A DNA stretch of 64,000 nucleotides from Laburnicola sp. R22_1 (lineage: Eukaryota; Ascomycota; Dothideomycetes; Pleosporales; Didymosphaeriaceae). The DNA is taken from positions 1,240,001-1,304,000 of the forward strand of contig JACONQ010000018.1 in the NCBI GenBank assembly GCA_014281115.1. The letters are read 5' to 3'. The notes under the pieces were generated by a model, which worked only from the letters and a program-made list of their open reading frames with translations, did no database searches and was not told where the DNA came from. Shown here one piece after another: positions 23,916-35,104 of this stretch. A program made the translations under genes and the position numbers. Within the stretch, counting starts at the first letter, position 1. Each line of letters starts with the position of its first letter.

Positions 23916-25780
23916 TGCTGTGAGGGTACGCTGTATGGTTGGTTGCTGGAAGAAGGCAGTGGTTCAACGGAAAGGATGTGTACAGTATAGATCTGAGTGA
24001 TTGGAGAGATGGGGGGTATTTTGATCCACAACTGATTAGACAGATGCTGAAGATGGAACATTGTAACTGGGACGCATATTTGATTGAAGCTTGGTAAAGT
24101 TGTGATCCTCTACTACCGTCTGCATTGTAAGTCCTAGGGTGTAGCTTCTTCGTCAGCAAACAGAAGGAGCGACCCTAAGCAGACTAAGATTTACCTTTTG
24201 GCACTTTTCGCCACATTCAGCAAGTGACGAACGTTCAATAGCCAAAGTGTTGTCTGGCACGCCTAACTACGCAATTGTGCCTTGTCTGGGTGTAATTTTC
24301 TTCCATGTAAGCCTGTCTGCCTCAAGTTGCCGCTCCGCAACGTACCGGTTCTCCTCCTGTCGAATCCGCAAAAGGAATATTTAGGAATAGTAAACTGTGT
24401 TTCCCAAATTAGCGACACACTGCCCTCACGGCGCGTTATTTGAGTTTAAGAGTTTGACAATCTGCAGCGCCGTTGAATTTTGCTACCACGCGAGCGGAGC
24501 GCCCCAATAGCGCATCCAAGTGCCACTAATTAAGAAACCTTCATATGTGGCTTGAGCCGAAGAGAGCGAAGTGAGGCTGAAAAGTTGGGTACTGTTCGGG
24601 GTGACTGCTACCGGCGTCAACTGGTGCAGACCATGTGTCGACTAAAGTTTAAAGATTGGGCCGACGAACTTTCGATGTCTGCAGAACATTTTATAAATCA
24701 CATATGGACTGGGAAGTTCAGTATAATGACTAACGCTTACATGAGAATTAATGCATGGTATAGTTGTCTTAGGTATCTAGTGCCGGATTGATTCTCTTCT
24801 TCGGGAGCCACCGCAATAACAAGATTTGAATAAAAATTTGTGTGAGATCCACAAGACGATTTATAGCGGGCTAGATACCCCGGACATGTCATGCGACTGT
24901 GTGTAACTTTATATCTTGCGGGCCGTTTTTAGCTGCTCGCAAGATCTGATCGGCCCTTTGTATATGCACTTTTAATCTACCGACAGGGCTACTGTGGGGA
25001 AAACTTTACCGAACACGATCAGCCTGTCCCGACTGTGCGGCTGCGAGCCTTTATCCTCTACACATCGTGGGGCGGCGCTGGGGCTTTGCCGCAGGACAAT
25101 CTGTGACACTTTTGGTTTCGCATTTCCACAGCAGCACATGCCTCATACCGTGAGTTACCGATATACCGATAGCGAGGCAATGCTCGAACTGCAGTCTGAA
25201 CCTCGGTCTACTCGCGGTCAAATCTCCTCTGGTGTTGTTGCTCCGGAGCGTTACAGCTGCCGGTCGAAGTAGATGCATGGATGGAACTTAACCACACTTG
25301 CTTCATTTCAGTAGTCTACTGTGTACTGTCGGTAGTACTCAGCGCCAGCCAACCCAGAGGCTGAGCCCCCAACTACGAAACACGCTTTCGAAGACAAGAG
25401 TTATTCTTCGGAAAAGAAAGAAAAATACACACAGTGAACCATTAATCTATTTTTACTTATTGTACTTAGCCTTTTAGCCATGTGAAGGCGTGAGGCTTAG
25501 CCTTCTTGTGCGTCGGTTAGAAAAGTCTTGAAACCCCGGGGATATGGCGAAGGGTACGGCAAAATTGTCCCAAGGCACGTGAACACGTTCATCTGGGATT
25601 GATTGAAGAAACAAATCTGCTGGTTGATGAACTGCTTGGGGACCTAATATACCTTCCCGTCGACCACTCCCTTCTGGCGTCAATTGCCTGTCTAACCCGC
25701 TTCCGGCCGACATTCTCACCCCGAGCGCGTTGCAATCCTCTTAGCGCTTCTCCAAGCGTGGTTTTTTTTCTAAGGGGATA
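23916..25780. other. Intergenic, 1.9 kb without a recognised gene
   Basis: This long gap of ordinary composition has several short open frames (for example 24552-24791 and 24994-25272), none with a recognisable product, supporting introns or conserved motifs. It may hold decayed sequence. Confidence 0.55.
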
Positions 25781-27048
25781 ATGGGTAGTCAGGGTCTCGG
25801 TCAGGTGGTAAGAACCCCACGTCGTCAGCTAGTCTAAAGCGTTCGCGAACATACTCATAGGTTTCCTGGTACATTTGTACTATAGCTGCGATTCCGTTCG
25901 TTATCCTCCGCATATACTCGTGGATCATGCGAGTCGGCACTTTGGTAGTTGAGGACTGCCTCATCATGCTCGCCATGTGTTGCCAAATAGGAGATTTGGC
26001 CATCCAGCAGCACATGTGGAACCTAGGCATGAGCGACATGTCGAAGATCACACCGGCGAATTTCAAGGCCATCATGCAAATGATTGTGCCCGGGTCCATA
26101 CTGTACGTCTCGTCGCTCTGGGCCGTCAAGTTCGCTTTGGTGTTCTTCTACAAGCGGCTTGCTGTACCGGATTCGCGGCTTGTGCTGGTCTACAACATTG
26201 CCCTTGGTGGTCTGGCGGTCACGTTCCTCATCATTTTCTTCGACATTATATTCCAGTGTTATCCGCACGATAAGCGCTGGTCGGAGCGGCCAGATTGTGA
26301 GTAAACGCGGTATGTTCATGGAGATTCTGCTAATGCCCCTGTGCAGATCAGTGTGATCCTAAGGCTGCCAAAACCAACTACTGGATAACTATCCTCTGTA
26401 CGTTGCCACACGCTTCTCCTTCGCCACAGACTGAGTTAACCACGACCTCCTTAGTCAACATATTCTCCGATGCCATCATCATCTGCTTGCCCATCACAAT
26501 GGTTTCGAGACTGCAAACGAATTTCAACCAGAAGGTCGGTCTTGCCAGTATATTCGCCCTCGGCATCTTCGTCATTATCTCCAGCAGTACGTTGACGTAT
26601 CCCATTCCATTATTCTTCTGAACTAACGATACCCTGAATAGTCGTTCGAGCTTACTTCTCCCACCTACACGAAATAATGTTAACATGTACCGTCTCCATA
26701 ATCGAAAGCACCATCACCATCATTGCCGCTTGTCTACTCGCCCTCCGCTCCATGGTCCTTGGTGGTAGCATCCACGCTACAAGCACTTACGGGAAGCATT
26801 ACGAGCTCGAGTCCGCGCGTCACATGGCCAACGAACCCGGTTCTAGTAATGGCATCGGAAGCGGCACAGCTTCAGAGCGACGCTGTGGCTCTGAGGATTC
26901 GCTAGTTACGGGTGGGTTAAGTGTCGGGCTTGATGAGAGAAAGATTAGGGTGGATACTACAATTGTGACGTATTATGATGACGCAGATGTGAGGAGTAGG
27001 GCGGGGACTCCAACGAGGTTGGGACGACTACGTGCGTTCGGAGGCTGA
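25781..27048 (+). CDS. Seven-helix rhodopsin-domain protein (PTH11/SAT4-like)
   Basis: Five exons (25781-25807, 25861-26296, 26347-26397, 26455-26586, 26642-27048) with introns of 50-57 bp give 350 residues, the frame closing at every junction. The first exon is only nine codons (MGSQGLGQV). Seven hydrophobic helices can be traced: WYICTIAAIPFVILRIY; VEDCLIMLAM; SLWAVKFALVFFYKRL; an LGGLAVTFLIIFFDIIF segment; YWITIL...IICLPITMV; LASIFALGIFVIISSIVRAYF; and IIESTITIIAACLLALRSM. YQCDPKAAKTNYW before helix five is typical of the fungal rhodopsin-domain family. The tail is Ser/Gly-rich and cytoplasmic by analogy. Members include receptor-like proteins such as PTH11, but most have unknown function. 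It lacks the Cys-rich CFEM domain of true PTH11. Confidence 0.85.
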
Positions 27049-28050
27049 TTTCACCTCTTGTTGGTCTTGGAGTGCAGTGGGGCACCTACTCTTGGGCTAC
27101 TACCACGTTCGCACTTCTTTTCTGCCTGGCTACGATCTTCATCTGAAACAATACACGAACTTGGACCCAATCAGAGCATTGGCGCACCAGTCATACGATG
27201 TGGACTCACACTAGTGAGATTGTTGATTTTCGATCTGACATGGATTTCTTGCCAAGAACGATTTGATGATTGTATTGTTTAATGGCAGAAATAACTACTA
27301 GAAGATTATAATATATATATTGAAGATCTTCGTCGTGTGGAGATTCTAACCAAGGTCGAGTCCGCACCATACACAGAGAGGAGTAAAACAAGAGGCACTA
27401 TAACCCAGTACCTAGCACACAGTGATACTCTTCAGTATGTATACTCCTCGGAGTCTTCCCTCTTCGCAATGACAGTCAAAGTTTTCTTAAATCTTATGTT
27501 AGCTTATACATGGGCCTGTCGTGGAGTACAAGGTATAGATAGTTGTCGACTAATCTATTACGAGTGTGGTGTAGCATCTTATAAGTGGACGCAGCGGGGG
27601 CGCGAAGAGCGCTCGAAGAAAACTGATGGTGGTGCCAATCATTCTTTTTTATCATGAAGTATGCTACCTGCAAAAGAGAATGACCTAATGGATAGTATCG
27701 GACAGCACTGAACTTACTTCCTGTACGATGAGGAACACCGGCGAGCGCGTTGATTCAGCAGAATGACATCGACTTGACCATGGATTCGTTCTAAATATTA
27801 TCATGTATTGCTCCATCCACGACAGAAGTAACGCGCATTTCGCAACTTATGTAAGAAAATCCTTGTGCTACACGTTTAACAATCGGACTCCCTGCGACCT
27901 TTGAAAGTAATTAAGCTCGCTTTCCTTTGACGAATAGCCCACGTGCCGCAGGTTCCGAAGGCTACCGAAGCTACCGAAGCTCCCAGTGGCGTTGTCCTCT
28001 CTAATGGAACCCCAGTCGTCACGAGCCCAAAAGAGGCCGAGTGAGGTGAC
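27049..28050. other. Intergenic with a small dispersed repeat
   Basis: This 1-kb gap between the rhodopsin-domain gene and the broken minus-strand gene holds copy B of the ~105-bp repeat. No gene is recognised. Confidence 0.55.
27320..27425 (+). repeat. ~105-bp dispersed repeat, copy B
   Basis: This is the inverted partner of 17,322-17,426 (shared CACAGAGAGG, GAGGCACTA, AACCCAGTACCTAGCACA). Unlike copy A it is not bracketed by TATAACAGCGCT. The two copies enclose the GFA-type, SREBP, HAD and rhodopsin-domain genes. Confidence 0.7.
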
Positions 28051-29144
28051 CTACTCAACTTTTTGGATATCGTATCGTATCCAGCGCATCTTGACGTCTC
28101 GCCGGGTGAAGCCGGCACACAGCGGCCGGTCCATGCGCACCAGCTCAACGCGTTTGTCGATAGAGAATTTGCCGAATTGCTTCTCCGCTACACGTTCAAT
28201 CTCGAGATCGAGGGAACCTAGGCGAGGTACACATTTGCACGTGTCGTTATAGAAAACGTTCTCGGTCAACACGTTTACGCTCATGCGATTCAGTTTGGTA
28301 TGCGACTTGAGTTTCGTCAGGCTTGAGAGATTCTTTTTAAGAATCCCACTGTCGGGGGTCTTGGCGGGCATAAATCCCAGCTCCGAGCCAGGCCCGGCAG
28401 ATATAAAGGTTGATATGTATCTCCTCGACATCAGTATTGGGAATGGTGGAACGAGAGGCCTTGGCCAGTAATGCAAGGTTTTTAGTGCCCATTGCAGGCT
28501 TGGCAGCCGATTCGTAATCGTTGAGGTTGATGACAAGTATGCGGGAGTTTCCGGGGGTCAGAAGCGGCAATACATATCGACGGTTGGTTTGTGTGCTTTT
28601 ATCTCCAAAATGCCAGACAGAGTTTCGATGTAGTTGCTGCAAGCCTTCGTGTAGGACCTGCTTGCTCGCAAGCAACCAAGGGTGCTTGGCTTTCGGAGTT
28701 TGGTGGTGGAGTATGAGATCAATATAGCCATAGTGACCTACACAGCACAATGTAGATTACCATATGTCTTTGACGAATGCTGGTGGTCTGACTTACGGGA
28801 TCGGACTGGCACAGATAACGTTGCTGGATCCGCCGGCCATCGTTCCATAGCTCGTGATAGATTTTATCACGGATTTCGCGGGGTAGCTTGAAGAAGACCG
28901 CATCGGGGTTATCGGTCGGCGCGGTAGGCTGTAGTCGTTCCATCGTAGCTTGGGGTGCGGCTGAGCTAGAACACGGTTCATGCTTGAACACCTCGCGTCT
29001 TGGTAGACGTGCAATAGCAGCTTTGGTCTGAAAAGTGGACACGTTAGTAGGAATCGCGGATAGAGCAATCGACGCGTCTTGCTGGCGAGTGGTTCTCCGC
29101 ATATTGAACCTTTGCGGCTTGCGTTTGGGGCGTTTGGGTGCCAT
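28051..29144 (-). pseudogene. Probable broken gene, fungal protein with F-box/2EXR-like N-terminus
   Basis: From an ATG at 29144 the product starts MAPKRPKRKPQRF, and after a low-complexity region reads FFKLPREIRDKIYHELW. That motif is typical of fungal F-box-like and 2EXR proteins, whose function is mostly unknown. A donor GTAAGT ends this exon at 28797. The next conserved block (HPWLLASKQVLHEGLQQL...) lies from about 28740, but joining at the visible acceptor puts it in a different frame. The frame shifts again near 28410, where the sequence goes on as PGSELGFMPAKTPDSG and runs to the stop at 28051. No intron explains the second shift. I read this as a pseudogene, though a sequencing error or an intron I missed is possible. 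Confidence 0.55.
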
Positions 29145-29700
29145 GATGATGTGGAATGATGGGAAGCACCGCGTAGGAGTAAGTAGGGTGATGGAGAAGT
29201 GAGGGTTAAGAGTAGAGGCGTGAGATTGTTTGCGTGAGGGGGGAGAAGCTTGGCTAGGACAGTAGCGGCGAAAGCGGCAGTGTAACCTTACACAATCACA
29301 CAATCACACCTTACACAATCATTGATTGGTTCGCTTCGGTTAGGCTTAGTCACACGAGGAAAATCCAATCTGGTCAACTTTTACTAAACGTTGCTGTGAA
29401 AGGTTAAGTTGACAACGGATATGAGTGAAAACCTTTCTGTCTAAACGCCCTTTGCAAGTGACATAGCCAAGTGATAGTAATCTAACGGGCAAACTGTGAG
29501 TTCCATTAGGATACACAAGGAATTTACAGTTCTAAGATGTGAATATCGCGGATGCATGTGATATCACTAGATAGACAATTCTTCATCGAACAATGTCCTA
29601 CAGCCCGCATCGATCTTCATCCACATCTCTCTGCCACCCCAGCTAGTAGTGATCAGTCAAAGTATGACATCAACCGCATCGATCCTCCATAAACCCAATG
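29145..29700. other. Intergenic, no gene seen
   Basis: About 560 bp upstream of the broken minus-strand gene. It contains a short run of related ACAATCACAC repeats near 29290-29320 and no recognisable gene. Confidence 0.5.
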
Positions 29701-29910
29701 CTAAAACCAGAAGAATCCCTGAGCGTCTTCCCAAACAGAAGTATTCTCCCAATGCCTAGATAATTCCAAAAAAATAACCAGCAGCTTCAATCCCATCCAG
29801 ACGCACGCTCCATCAACCAACCTCCAGTTTTCCTTAGATGCGGGGTCATCGTCGTCGCTACCGCTCATATACCTACCCATCTTCGGTTGTATGACAGGCC
29901 TGGCTGACAT
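29701..29910 (-). CDS. Small hypothetical ORF abutting the transposon
   Basis: A 69-codon frame starts at 29910, one base before the TA-flanked transposon end, and contains one possible membrane helix (ACVWMGLKLLVIFLEL). If it is part of a real gene, the transposon separates it from its promoter or an upstream exon. It may equally be chance; no homology is recognised. Confidence 0.2.
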   Translation of the reverse strand: MSARPVIQPKMGRYMSGSDDDDPASKENWRLVDGACVWMGLKLLVIFLELSRHWENTSVWEDAQGFFWF

Positions 29911-29911
29911 A

Positions 29912-31826
29912 AGCCAGGGGTCCTAGTTTCCGACACCCCCGTGTTTCGGACAGCCCCACAACCGCGCCTCCTTATTATGCATTACAACCGAATATAAGTT
30001 CTTAAAAATTCAATTCTTTATTAATTTCAATTTATCTTTTTGCATTATTTTTTCTGTCTTCTAATGGCTAGATATACAGAGGGCGACGTCTAAAATGCAC
30101 TCACAGACCTTAAATCTGGGGTTGCTTTAGCTACTGCTGCTGCTTAGTATAGGATACCACGGAACACTCTTTGCGGCCGCATTAATAGTGCCTAACCTCA
30201 CTAATACGCTCACAACATTGAACAGCGGCTTACAACTATTCAAGAAGAGTATCTAGAGCACTGGATTCTCTAGCAGGAGGCCCTTGGTTACGCGCCAACG
30301 CATGCGCAAGTGCGAGCTATTGCAACTGGCGTGCTTAAGCAAGAGGGTGACCACAGGAACCTAGGGAGGAAGTGGTCTAATCACTTTTTGCGGCGCTACC
30401 TAGCCATTAAGACAAAGTTAGGCCGCCAGACTAACTAGGAACGCATAAATGCAGCTACTCTAGATAATATTAGGCACTTGTTCGACCTGTACGGGACTGT
30501 GAGCTGGATTCCCCCCCGACGGAGGTACAACGCCGACGAGGGCGGCATTATGGAAGGCCAGGGTATTAATGGGCTTGTTATTGGCTCCTTGCAGGAAAAT
30601 CTAAACTCTGTACTAGTTAAGATAGTAAATGCCTATACTTAGACCTCTGTAATAGAGTGTATCTCCGCGCTTGGTGTTGCTCTAGACCCCCTTATTATCT
30701 TTAAGGCCAAAAGCATCTAGGAGTAGTAGTTTAAGTGGGAGTTTTTAGCTTAACATCCTAGCTGGCATGTTACCTTCTCGCAAAATAGATAGACAAGCAA
30801 CGAAATTGCTGTTAAGTGGCTAGAGAAGGTGTTCTTGCCCTAGACTAAGCCTGACGATCTATCCGAGGCACGGTTGCTTATTGTTAACAGTTATGGCAGT
30901 TATACCTTAGACGAATTTATAACTATATATTACCTAAATAATATTTACTTACTCTTTTTACCTGCCTATACTTTACATGTACTCTAGCCTTTAGATCTTA
31001 GTTGTTTCTTAAGTCTAAAGACAGCGTATCAGCGGTTCCTTAGCGAGCATACAGCTCTGACAGATGCAACGAAGGTTAGGAAGGCCAGATTTCTTGAATT
31101 TTATGCAGAAGCGCGTAAAATCGGTCTTTAAGAGCAGTGCGTACGAGCTGGGTGGAAGGCGACAGGGCTGTATCCTAAGAGCGTGGATAAGCCCTTGGGT
31201 TCTTAGTGGGTCGTAGTGCGCCAACGGCCGTTAACACCCCCCTCTTCTACTATAGATATTAGGACGCTAAAACGCGGTGGCGATATTGTGAAGCTATTTT
31301 CTAGAAAGAATAGCTCTCTAGCTACACAATGATATATTTGGCTTGCTGCCACAGCGCTAGATTGTATCGCAATAGAGGTCTCTATAAAGGATTGTAAGAT
31401 TGCTTTCTTGCGCGAGCATGTTAAGCAAGCAAATCCGCTAAAACGCCGCAAAGTCGCAATTAATCCAAACAATTGCTTCGCGAGTCTTGCAGAGGTTCTC
31501 TCTTAGACTAATTAGGAGCCCTCCTAACGTGTTTGCAAGGCGAGAAGCCTAACGCAGGAGGTGGAGGAGAGTTGCTCTGAGGAGGAAGCGGAGCAGGCAT
31601 TGGCTTGACGTTCGGCACGGGATCGACGACCAACACAACGGTATCTTGCCTGTAATTTAAGTGTAGATGAAGAAAGCGATTAAAGCTCTTTAAATGCAGT
31701 TTATTTTGTGTTTTTAGAGATTTATTTGACAAAGTTGTGAACACATTCGTAACCAGGGTGGTGACGGCGGCGGGGCTTTGCAGGGTGTCGGAAACACGGG
31801 GCTGTCGGAAACTAGGACCCTTGGCT
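29912..31826 (+). mobile_element. pogo/Fot1-type DNA transposon, RIP-inactivated
   Basis: The ends AGCCAGGGGTCCTAGTTTCC and, inverted, AGCCAAGGGTCCTAGTTTCC form terminal inverted repeats of at least 50 bp containing an internal echo of the TTTCCGACA motif. They are flanked by TA at 29910-29911 and 31827-31828, the target duplication of the Tc1/mariner superfamily. The 1915-bp length and the encoded DDE_1 transposase fit the Fot1/pogo group of fungi. It is the only clearly RIP-mutated element inside the gene island. Confidence 0.9.
30064..31608 (+). pseudogene. pogo/Fot1-type transposase, nonsense-riddled
   Basis: From the ATG at 30064 to TGA at 31608 one frame of about 514 codons stays in register with no indel, but it is cut by roughly twenty stop codons, nearly all TAG/TAA where Gln or Trp is expected, as RIP would produce. 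The order is an N-terminal psq-type helix-turn-helix, a CENP-B-type helix-turn-helix (VRAIATGVLKQEG...WSNHFLRRY) and the DDE domain. The first catalytic Asp (YNADEGG) and the third (PLDLSCF) remain; the second is Asn in LLIVNSYGSY, where Asp and His are expected. So the protein could not be catalytic even if translated. Confidence 0.9.
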
Positions 31827-31921
31827 TACCTCTACTATAAGCAGCACCCGGTAGTAAGTCTTATTTAAGCGTTTGGAAATGAAAGGACGCAAAGTTGGAC
31901 TACACGTGACCGCAGGATCTA

Positions 31922-32158
31922 ATGCTTTTGGTCGACAACGCGAGGTTCGCGATGCAGACGCCGTATGTGGGTGTTGCACCGACGCGGTGGACCGATGGCG
32001 ATTAGGCTGTGCATCCCTATGTGCCTATTTTCCCGAATGATGCGCATGCGGGGCAGGATGTACTCAAGTCGTTTGGGGAAGAGACGTATCAGAAGTTGGC
32101 ACGGGTTAATGATCCTGGGTCGGTGTTTCTGAGGCAGACCAGGGGGTATAAGTTCTAG
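31922..32158 (+). pseudogene. C-terminal fragment of an FAD-linked oxidase
   Basis: The frame from ATG 31922 to TAG 32158 reads MLLVDNARFAMQTPYVGV, then an in-frame TAG at 32003, then PYVPIFPNDAHAGQDVL and a block ending DPGSVFLRQTRGYKF. This is the C-terminal end typical of fungal FAD-binding (PCMH-type, berberine-bridge-like) oxidoreductases, where full proteins are about 450-550 residues. The FAD-binding half is absent: 95 bp upstream lies the end of the transposon, and no other part of the gene is found on its far side. It is a dead remnant, possibly truncated by transposon-associated rearrangement. Confidence 0.75.
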
Positions 32159-32582
32159 GGACGCTCGCGGTTCTATGTAAATGATGGTAGGTAGTATGAC
32201 GTTTTTTGCGTTGGCTGATCATGGAATATAAAAGAAAAATTTCGACATTTGACCTATTCTGTTTGAGAGATGAGGTGCATCTGGTGTACATACTGATTGA
32301 AGAGATATGAACAGAGACAGGTAGAACATGGCACCCACAGTGCTCGACGACATGGTAAAAGTGCCAACCAATCGAAGAGACGCATGGATAAACACGAATT
32401 AAAAATCTCGCAATTGATGCTATGTCCAAGTCATGAACGCATTCATACACGGGCTCGCTTCCTTCATACAATGAAACGAACGCCCTCCAACGCCCAAAAA
32501 TGCCCACAAACGCCAAATATGCATACTCCGCAAAGCTCATCACTACACTCGTGAAATGCATACCCAAAACACGCCCGAAAGC
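32159..32582. other. Intergenic, no gene seen
   Basis: This gap of 424 bp mainly represents the 3' end region of the PQ-loop gene. Open frames here lack recognisable products. Confidence 0.5.
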
Positions 32583-34154
32583 TCAATCCGTCCCACCATA
32601 GCCAAAGCTCCGCGGACTAGCATGCCTCTCCGTGCCCAGCAACGCCCTCGCCTCATCCAAAGCACCCCTCTCCCCTTGAATCGGGATACTCTGCGAATGC
32701 CCCGTAGAGCCCGACTTTGGACTTTCCCCTCTCGGTGTCTCCGCAGGCGTGCCAGCGCGGCTGGCGCTCGGCGTCCCAGCAACACTGACAGCGGGCACCC
32801 AGCCCCTCATCCACCCGCTTGCCCGTCGCCATCGGAACCGCCTCTTCTTCCTCAAGCCATGATCGTTGATTTCGAGAATGATTTCATCGTCTCTTAATTT
32901 TCCTCGTCCGCGCGGCTCATTGTCACCAAAGTACCAGAACTGCATTCCGACGGCTGCATCCATGAGCAGTACGCCAGCAGCGCCTAGGAAGAAAGGAGTT
33001 GCACGCAACACCCAGTCATAGCGGACGCTGCCTTGGGGGTCGACCCAGCCAGCGCCTTCTCCGGGCGCAAAATCGTACCAGCCACACGGGTTGGTGAGAA
33101 GTGACGAGGAATAAAACAGGTTTCCAAAGAAGGCTGCTGCGAAGAGAGTGGGACTAAGCCCGGCAGTCGATTTGCGGACATGGTTTTGGTACAACTGTGG
33201 AAGCCGTGATCCGAGGTAGAGAAAGGTACTCATCCAAGACAGAACTTTGCCGGCTATTTCCGAGGCCGAAGCATGCTCCTCGGTCTGTGCTTGGAACGAT
33301 AGGCTTGTGTTTGGATATGGCATTGGAGCAAACGGATTGACATGGAGCGCGGTCGATGTGTTGGATAAGACGGCGAGGATCAGAGAAATGTAGAGTACAG
33401 TTTTCGGCGAGGGCGAAAGCATCGGCGAACTCGAAGCAGCCACCCGCCTCACGTCCCTGTTTGAGGGTGTACCAGTCGGCGGAGTCCCTAGGAATAGCTC
33501 TTTGGTAGAATTTGGCGAGCGTGCATAGTTGGGGATGCGGAAAGCGTCCATAGGATTTGAGCGATGCGGTATGCTGCGGCCTGGGCTGCCTTGAGACCCG
33601 TCCTTCTTGTCGAATCCCAGACCGTCTGTCACGATGGGAACGACAGTATTGTCGTTGGCATTGCTAGCGGCGGTAGGAGGGGTCCACACCTGGTTCATGC
33701 CAGAGGGTCCATCGTTGCTGTCTGAGCTTTTAGGCCGGCCCCAGATGGGACGTAAAGGCCGGCCATGCTTCAACAGGCCATACCAAACCCACTGTCCACA
33801 AAGTGCGCAGTCCACGAAGACATAGTAGCTCGCAATTATGACCTGCCACGTTGCCTGACGCGTGAAGAGCGACCCAAGCAGATTTGACACATCGCCGAGT
33901 AGCCACTCAGTCAGAAAGAATATGCTTAGCCCCGAGGTTGACTTCAGCTGATGGTTCTTGTATATTTGCGGCAGCTGTGCGAACAGCCATGATAGGATGC
34001 TGCATGTCCCCAGCAGGGTAGAGATAAGGGCGAGGTTCGTAGGTATGCACGAGCCGAGGGTAACGGAGAGGCTGTACAGGAAGGTGTTCGCAGGCTCACA
34101 GCGATCGGGTAGCAAAGAGTGGGCTATGTGTAGGGGCGATAGGTACGGCGGCAT
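32583..34154 (-). CDS. PQ-loop repeat membrane transporter, vacuolar amino-acid type
   Basis: A single exon gives 523 residues from the ATG at 34154, preferred over an in-frame ATG at 34250 because it has a better context (GACACCATGC) and the extra leader is low-complexity. Two PQ-loop repeats are visible: FAQLPQIYKNH near residue 60 and SRLPQLYQNHVRKST near residue 318, each in a bundle of hydrophobic helices. They are separated by a long hydrophilic loop rich in Ser and Pro (about residues 145-265). The layout matches the Ypq/PQLC2 family of vacuolar or lysosomal basic amino-acid exporters; substrate and location are inferred from the family. The C-terminal tail is hydrophilic and probably cytosolic. 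Confidence 0.85.
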   Translation of the reverse strand: MPPYLSPLHIAHSLLPDRCEPANTFLYSLSVTLGSCIPTNLALISTLLGTCSILSWLFAQLPQIYKNHQLKSTSGLSIFFLTEWLLGDVSNLLGSLFTRQATWQVIIASYYVFVDCALCGQWVWYGLLKHGRPLRPIWGRPKSSDSNDGPSGMNQVWTPPTAASNANDNTVVPIVTDGLGFDKKDGSQGSPGRSIPHRSNPMDAFRIPNYARSPNSTKELFLGTPPTGTPSNRDVRRVAASSSPMLSPSPKTVLYISLILAVLSNTSTALHVNPFAPMPYPNTSLSFQAQTEEHASASEIAGKVLSWMSTFLYLGSRLPQLYQNHVRKSTAGLSPTLFAAAFFGNLFYSSSLLTNPCGWYDFAPGEGAGWVDPQGSVRYDWVLRATPFFLGAAGVLLMDAAVGMQFWYFGDNEPRGRGKLRDDEIILEINDHGLRKKRRFRWRRASGWMRGWVPAVSVAGTPSASRAGTPAETPRGESPKSGSTGHSQSIPIQGERGALDEARALLGTERHASPRSFGYGGTD

Positions 34155-35104
34155 GGTGTCATGGGCGCAGCGATGGCGTGCCGCTGGCGAACTCGAACGT
34201 GATACCGGTGCGCTGAGGATATGAGCTCTACCGTCGCCGGCGACGTGCAAAGCTAGTAGTGTGCGTTCGCCAGGTGCTCTTGTTCTACCCTTTATTCCTC
34301 GGCCTGTTCTCAGGCACCCGTCTAGGCGTCTGGTGGGTCAGTGTCAGGCGTGGCGCTCAGGCGGATGCTCTCCGTCGCAGCCACGAGGGCGCAGTCGCAG
34401 CTTCCGAGCCAGCTGACGCAAACGTCGACCGGGCTTGACTGATGGCGTGAATATCTGGCGAAGTATGTTCAAGCCGGCCAGACGAGCCGTAGAAGCAAGA
34501 GAGACAGTAGCTGGATGCTGCCAGAAGAGGCGGAGAAAGATAGGCGCACGAGTACGGTGAAGAGGGAACAAAGCGAGGCTGCCGCAGTACGGGGGAGTCA
34601 TGTTCCATTCATGTCGACAGCAGCTGACAGCGGACAGCCGGGGTGGATGACCGACTACTCGACTAGCCATCTGGGATGTGTGACTGGGCGGTCGGCTTGA
34701 TAGCGGTGACGGGGCTTATCTGAGGTGTCGCATGCATGATGATGCGGGTAGTCTGGTAGATAAAGCGAACAGCCCGCCGTTAGCGCGCCCCAGCCGAGCT
34801 GCCGAGTTCCGACACGACCCCACGCGACCTCCGCCATCGGAGCCGCCGTCGGCCTCACCAGCCTACTAGTAAGAATGCGTCGTGCTCGTCTCGTGGTCTC
34901 ATAGTATGTTTTCGTGAGCTTGATTCGGCATTTGATTATGTTGGAAGTCCCTCCACCAAGCCTCTTCAACCTATACCAAGAACACTACTGCACGACACAC
35001 ACACCCCGTACAACACATTGACCGTACCTACCCTACCATCATCCATCCAAACAACAAAACCCACCCTCCACAGAGAAACACTGCTCATACCACTTCACCA
35101 CAAC
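34155..35104. other. Intergenic, promoter region of the PQ-loop gene
   Basis: This region of 950 bp contains no recognisable gene. Its left part should hold the PQ-loop promoter and its right part the 3' end of the decarboxylase gene; the stretch near 35,000-35,100 is C-rich on the plus strand. Confidence 0.5.

Noticed and set aside
24552..25278. Short frames in the gap between the HAD and rhodopsin-domain genes
   Set aside because: Fewer than 100 codons each, no conserved motif, no consistent splice connections.
32106..32567. Minus-strand frame of 153 codons downstream of the PQ-loop gene
   Set aside because: No recognisable domain, overlaps the FAD-oxidase remnant on the other strand and lies in the likely 3' UTR; probably chance.
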